Of a stretch of DNA of 64,000 nt, positions 62,989-64,000 are shown piece by piece. A model generated the notes under the pieces. The model saw nothing but the letters and a program-made list of their open reading frames with translations, searched no databases and had not been told where the DNA came from. Source of the DNA: Microbacteriaceae bacterium (GTDB taxonomy: Bacteria; Actinomycetota; Actinomycetes; Actinomycetales; Microbacteriaceae). A program made the position numbers and the translations under genes. The stretch covers positions 186,001-250,000 of the forward strand of contig SCRE01000021.1 in the NCBI GenBank assembly GCA_004297935.1, written 5' to 3'. How positions within the stretch are numbered: the first letter of the stretch is position 1; every line of letters begins with the position of its first letter.

Positions 62989-63922
62989 ACAATTTGGTGA
63001 CCTGGTCGAAGCTGAGCTCGACCGGGGTTTCGCGCTCGAACAGAGAGACGAGCACGGTGAGCTTGCCGCTCTCCGGCTTGATCTCACTGATCGAACCGGG
63101 CAGGCCCGCGAACGAGCCTTCCTTGATCGTGATCGTCTCGCCGACCTCGAAGTCGATCTCGGCCGGCAGAACGCGTGCGCTCTGCTTCTGCCCTTTGCCG
63201 CCCGATGCCCTGCCGACCGGAGCGACCTCGACCTGCACGAGGCTCTTCAGCATCGAGAACGCCTCTTGGAACCGCAACGGGGTCGGGTTGTGGGCGTTGC
63301 CGACGAAGCCGGTGACGCCCGGGGTGTGACGAACGACGGACCAGCTGTCTTCGTTGAGGTCCATGCGCACGAGCACGTAGCCGGGGATGCGCACACGGGT
63401 CACCATCTTGCGCTGACCGTTCTTGATCTCGACCACGTCTTCCATCGGCACCTCGACCTGGAAGACGTAGTCCTCCATCGCCATCGACTGCTTGCGGTTC
63501 TCGATGTTCGACTTCACACGGCGCTCGAAACCGGCGTAGGAGTGGATGACGTACCACTTGCCCGGCAGGCTGCGCAGCTCCGCCTCGAACTCGGCGTACG
63601 GATCGAATGGCGCTTCCTCGACCTCTTCTCGGTCTTCGGCAGCCTCGATCGCAGCCTCGGCCTCGCCGGGATCCTTGACTTCGAGGGCTTCGTCCACCGC
63701 GGCGTCCGCCTCGGGATCGTTGGCCTGCGCGATAGCGTCGAGCACGGCATCCAGGTCGATGTCGTTGCCGTTCTCATCGACTGTGTGCAGTGCTTCGTGC
63801 TCGGAGGGCTCCACGGATTCCTCCTCGGATGCGAGGACGTTGCCCGTCTGCGCCTCGTCGACCTCGGCCGACTGCTCGGCAGCGGTCGCCCAGTCGGCGT
63901 CGTCGCGATCTCTGTCAGACAC
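62987..63922 (-). CDS. nusG: Transcription termination/antitermination protein NusG
   Basis: 311 residues, longer than the enterobacterial protein (about 180) because of an acidic, disordered N-terminal extension of about 115 residues, usual in actinobacteria. NGN domain ([20 protein letters not shown] ... [10 protein letters not shown]), then C-terminal KOW domain ([20 protein letters not shown]). Binds RNA polymerase and Rho or S10. First gene in the window of the nusG-rplK-rplA operon; secE is expected just outside the right edge. Confidence 0.98.
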   Translation of the reverse strand: MSDRDRDDADWATAAEQSAEVDEAQTGNVLASEEESVEPSEHEALHTVDENGNDIDLDAVLDAIAQANDPEADAAVDEALEVKDPGEAEAAIEAAEDREEVEEAPFDPYAEFEAELRSLPGKWYVIHSYAGFERRVKSNIENRKQSMAMEDYVFQVEVPMEDVVEIKNGQRKMVTRVRIPGYVLVRMDLNEDSWSVVRHTPGVTGFVGNAHNPTPLRFQEAFSMLKSLVQVEVAPVGRASGGKGQKQSARVLPAEIDFEVGETITIKEGSFAGLPGSISEIKPESGKLTVLVSLFERETPVELSFDQVTKL

Positions 63923-64000
63923 TGATTACCAATCCATTTCTGTTGTTTCCGGCCACAGATCTGATCTGCTCCGGCACTGTTCGCCGACCTTCGCGTCGGC

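Noticed and set aside
1-64000. tRNA or rRNA genes
   Set aside because: No cloverleaf-like or conserved rRNA sequence was recognised on either strand by eye; a dedicated tRNA search would be decisive.

Overview
The window is high-GC DNA with short, densely packed genes, GTG starts, actinobacterial-type NusG with a long acidic N-terminus, a RamB-type glyoxylate regulator and frequent REP-like repeats of the 'GGTCTCGATACG...CTACTCGACC' kind. This fits a free-living actinobacterium, most likely of the Microbacteriaceae; the species cannot be named from the sequence alone.

Layout. The two ends carry the ribosomal protein locus, all on the minus strand: nusG, rplK and rplA at the right (63922-61523) and rplJ-rplL at the left (2963-1949). 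About 58.5 kb of mostly catabolic genes lies between rplA and rplJ. Left of rplL are a wHTH-nuclease gene between two palindromes and a vapBC toxin-antitoxin pair cut by the window edge. From 3.3 to 9 kb come an epimerase and an OmpR-type two-component system divergent from an FtsX/LolD-type ABC exporter. From 9 to 18.4 kb are 8-oxoguanine deaminase, a three-gene sugar or polyol operon (isomerase plus two Gfo/Idh/MocA dehydrogenases) divergent from a ROK regulator, a YqaJ-type nuclease, a quinone oxidoreductase and an APC permease.

From 18.8 to 24 kb is the glyoxylate shunt: malate synthase and isocitrate lyase, divergent from a RamB-like regulator. From 24 to 36.5 kb is an amine/beta-alanine module: a PuuB-like FAD oxidase, a polyamine-type ABC importer, an AlaX-like hydrolase, a PucR regulator, mmsA and a class III aminotransferase. 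From 36.7 to 50.5 kb is an unusual operon: oligopeptide ABC transporter, M17 aminopeptidase, class III aminotransferase, FGGY kinase, diaminopimelate-decarboxylase-like enzyme, serine hydrolase and a GntR regulator. A near-identical palindrome (CTTAG-4-CTAAG) lies in the two regulatory gaps. From 50.6 to 60.8 kb are a 1033-residue kinase/aminotransferase-fold fusion, an MNT nucleotidyltransferase/small helical protein pair, an aldehyde dehydrogenase, a glutaryl-CoA-dehydrogenase-like enzyme, a family III CoA-transferase and a succinate-semialdehyde-type dehydrogenase.

How it may work together. The interior reads as a catabolic island for peptides, amines and hydroxylated amino acids, whose acetyl-CoA end product would need the glyoxylate shunt also encoded here. 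The most interesting inference is that the kinase-phospholyase fusion plus CoA-transferase and glutaryl-CoA dehydrogenase form a hydroxylysine (or related amino-alcohol) to glutarate route, possibly fed by the peptide transporter under GntR control. The region is also rich in two families of dispersed REP-like elements, long palindromes between convergent genes, and 15/18-bp tandem repeats, several of which sit in frame inside genes.
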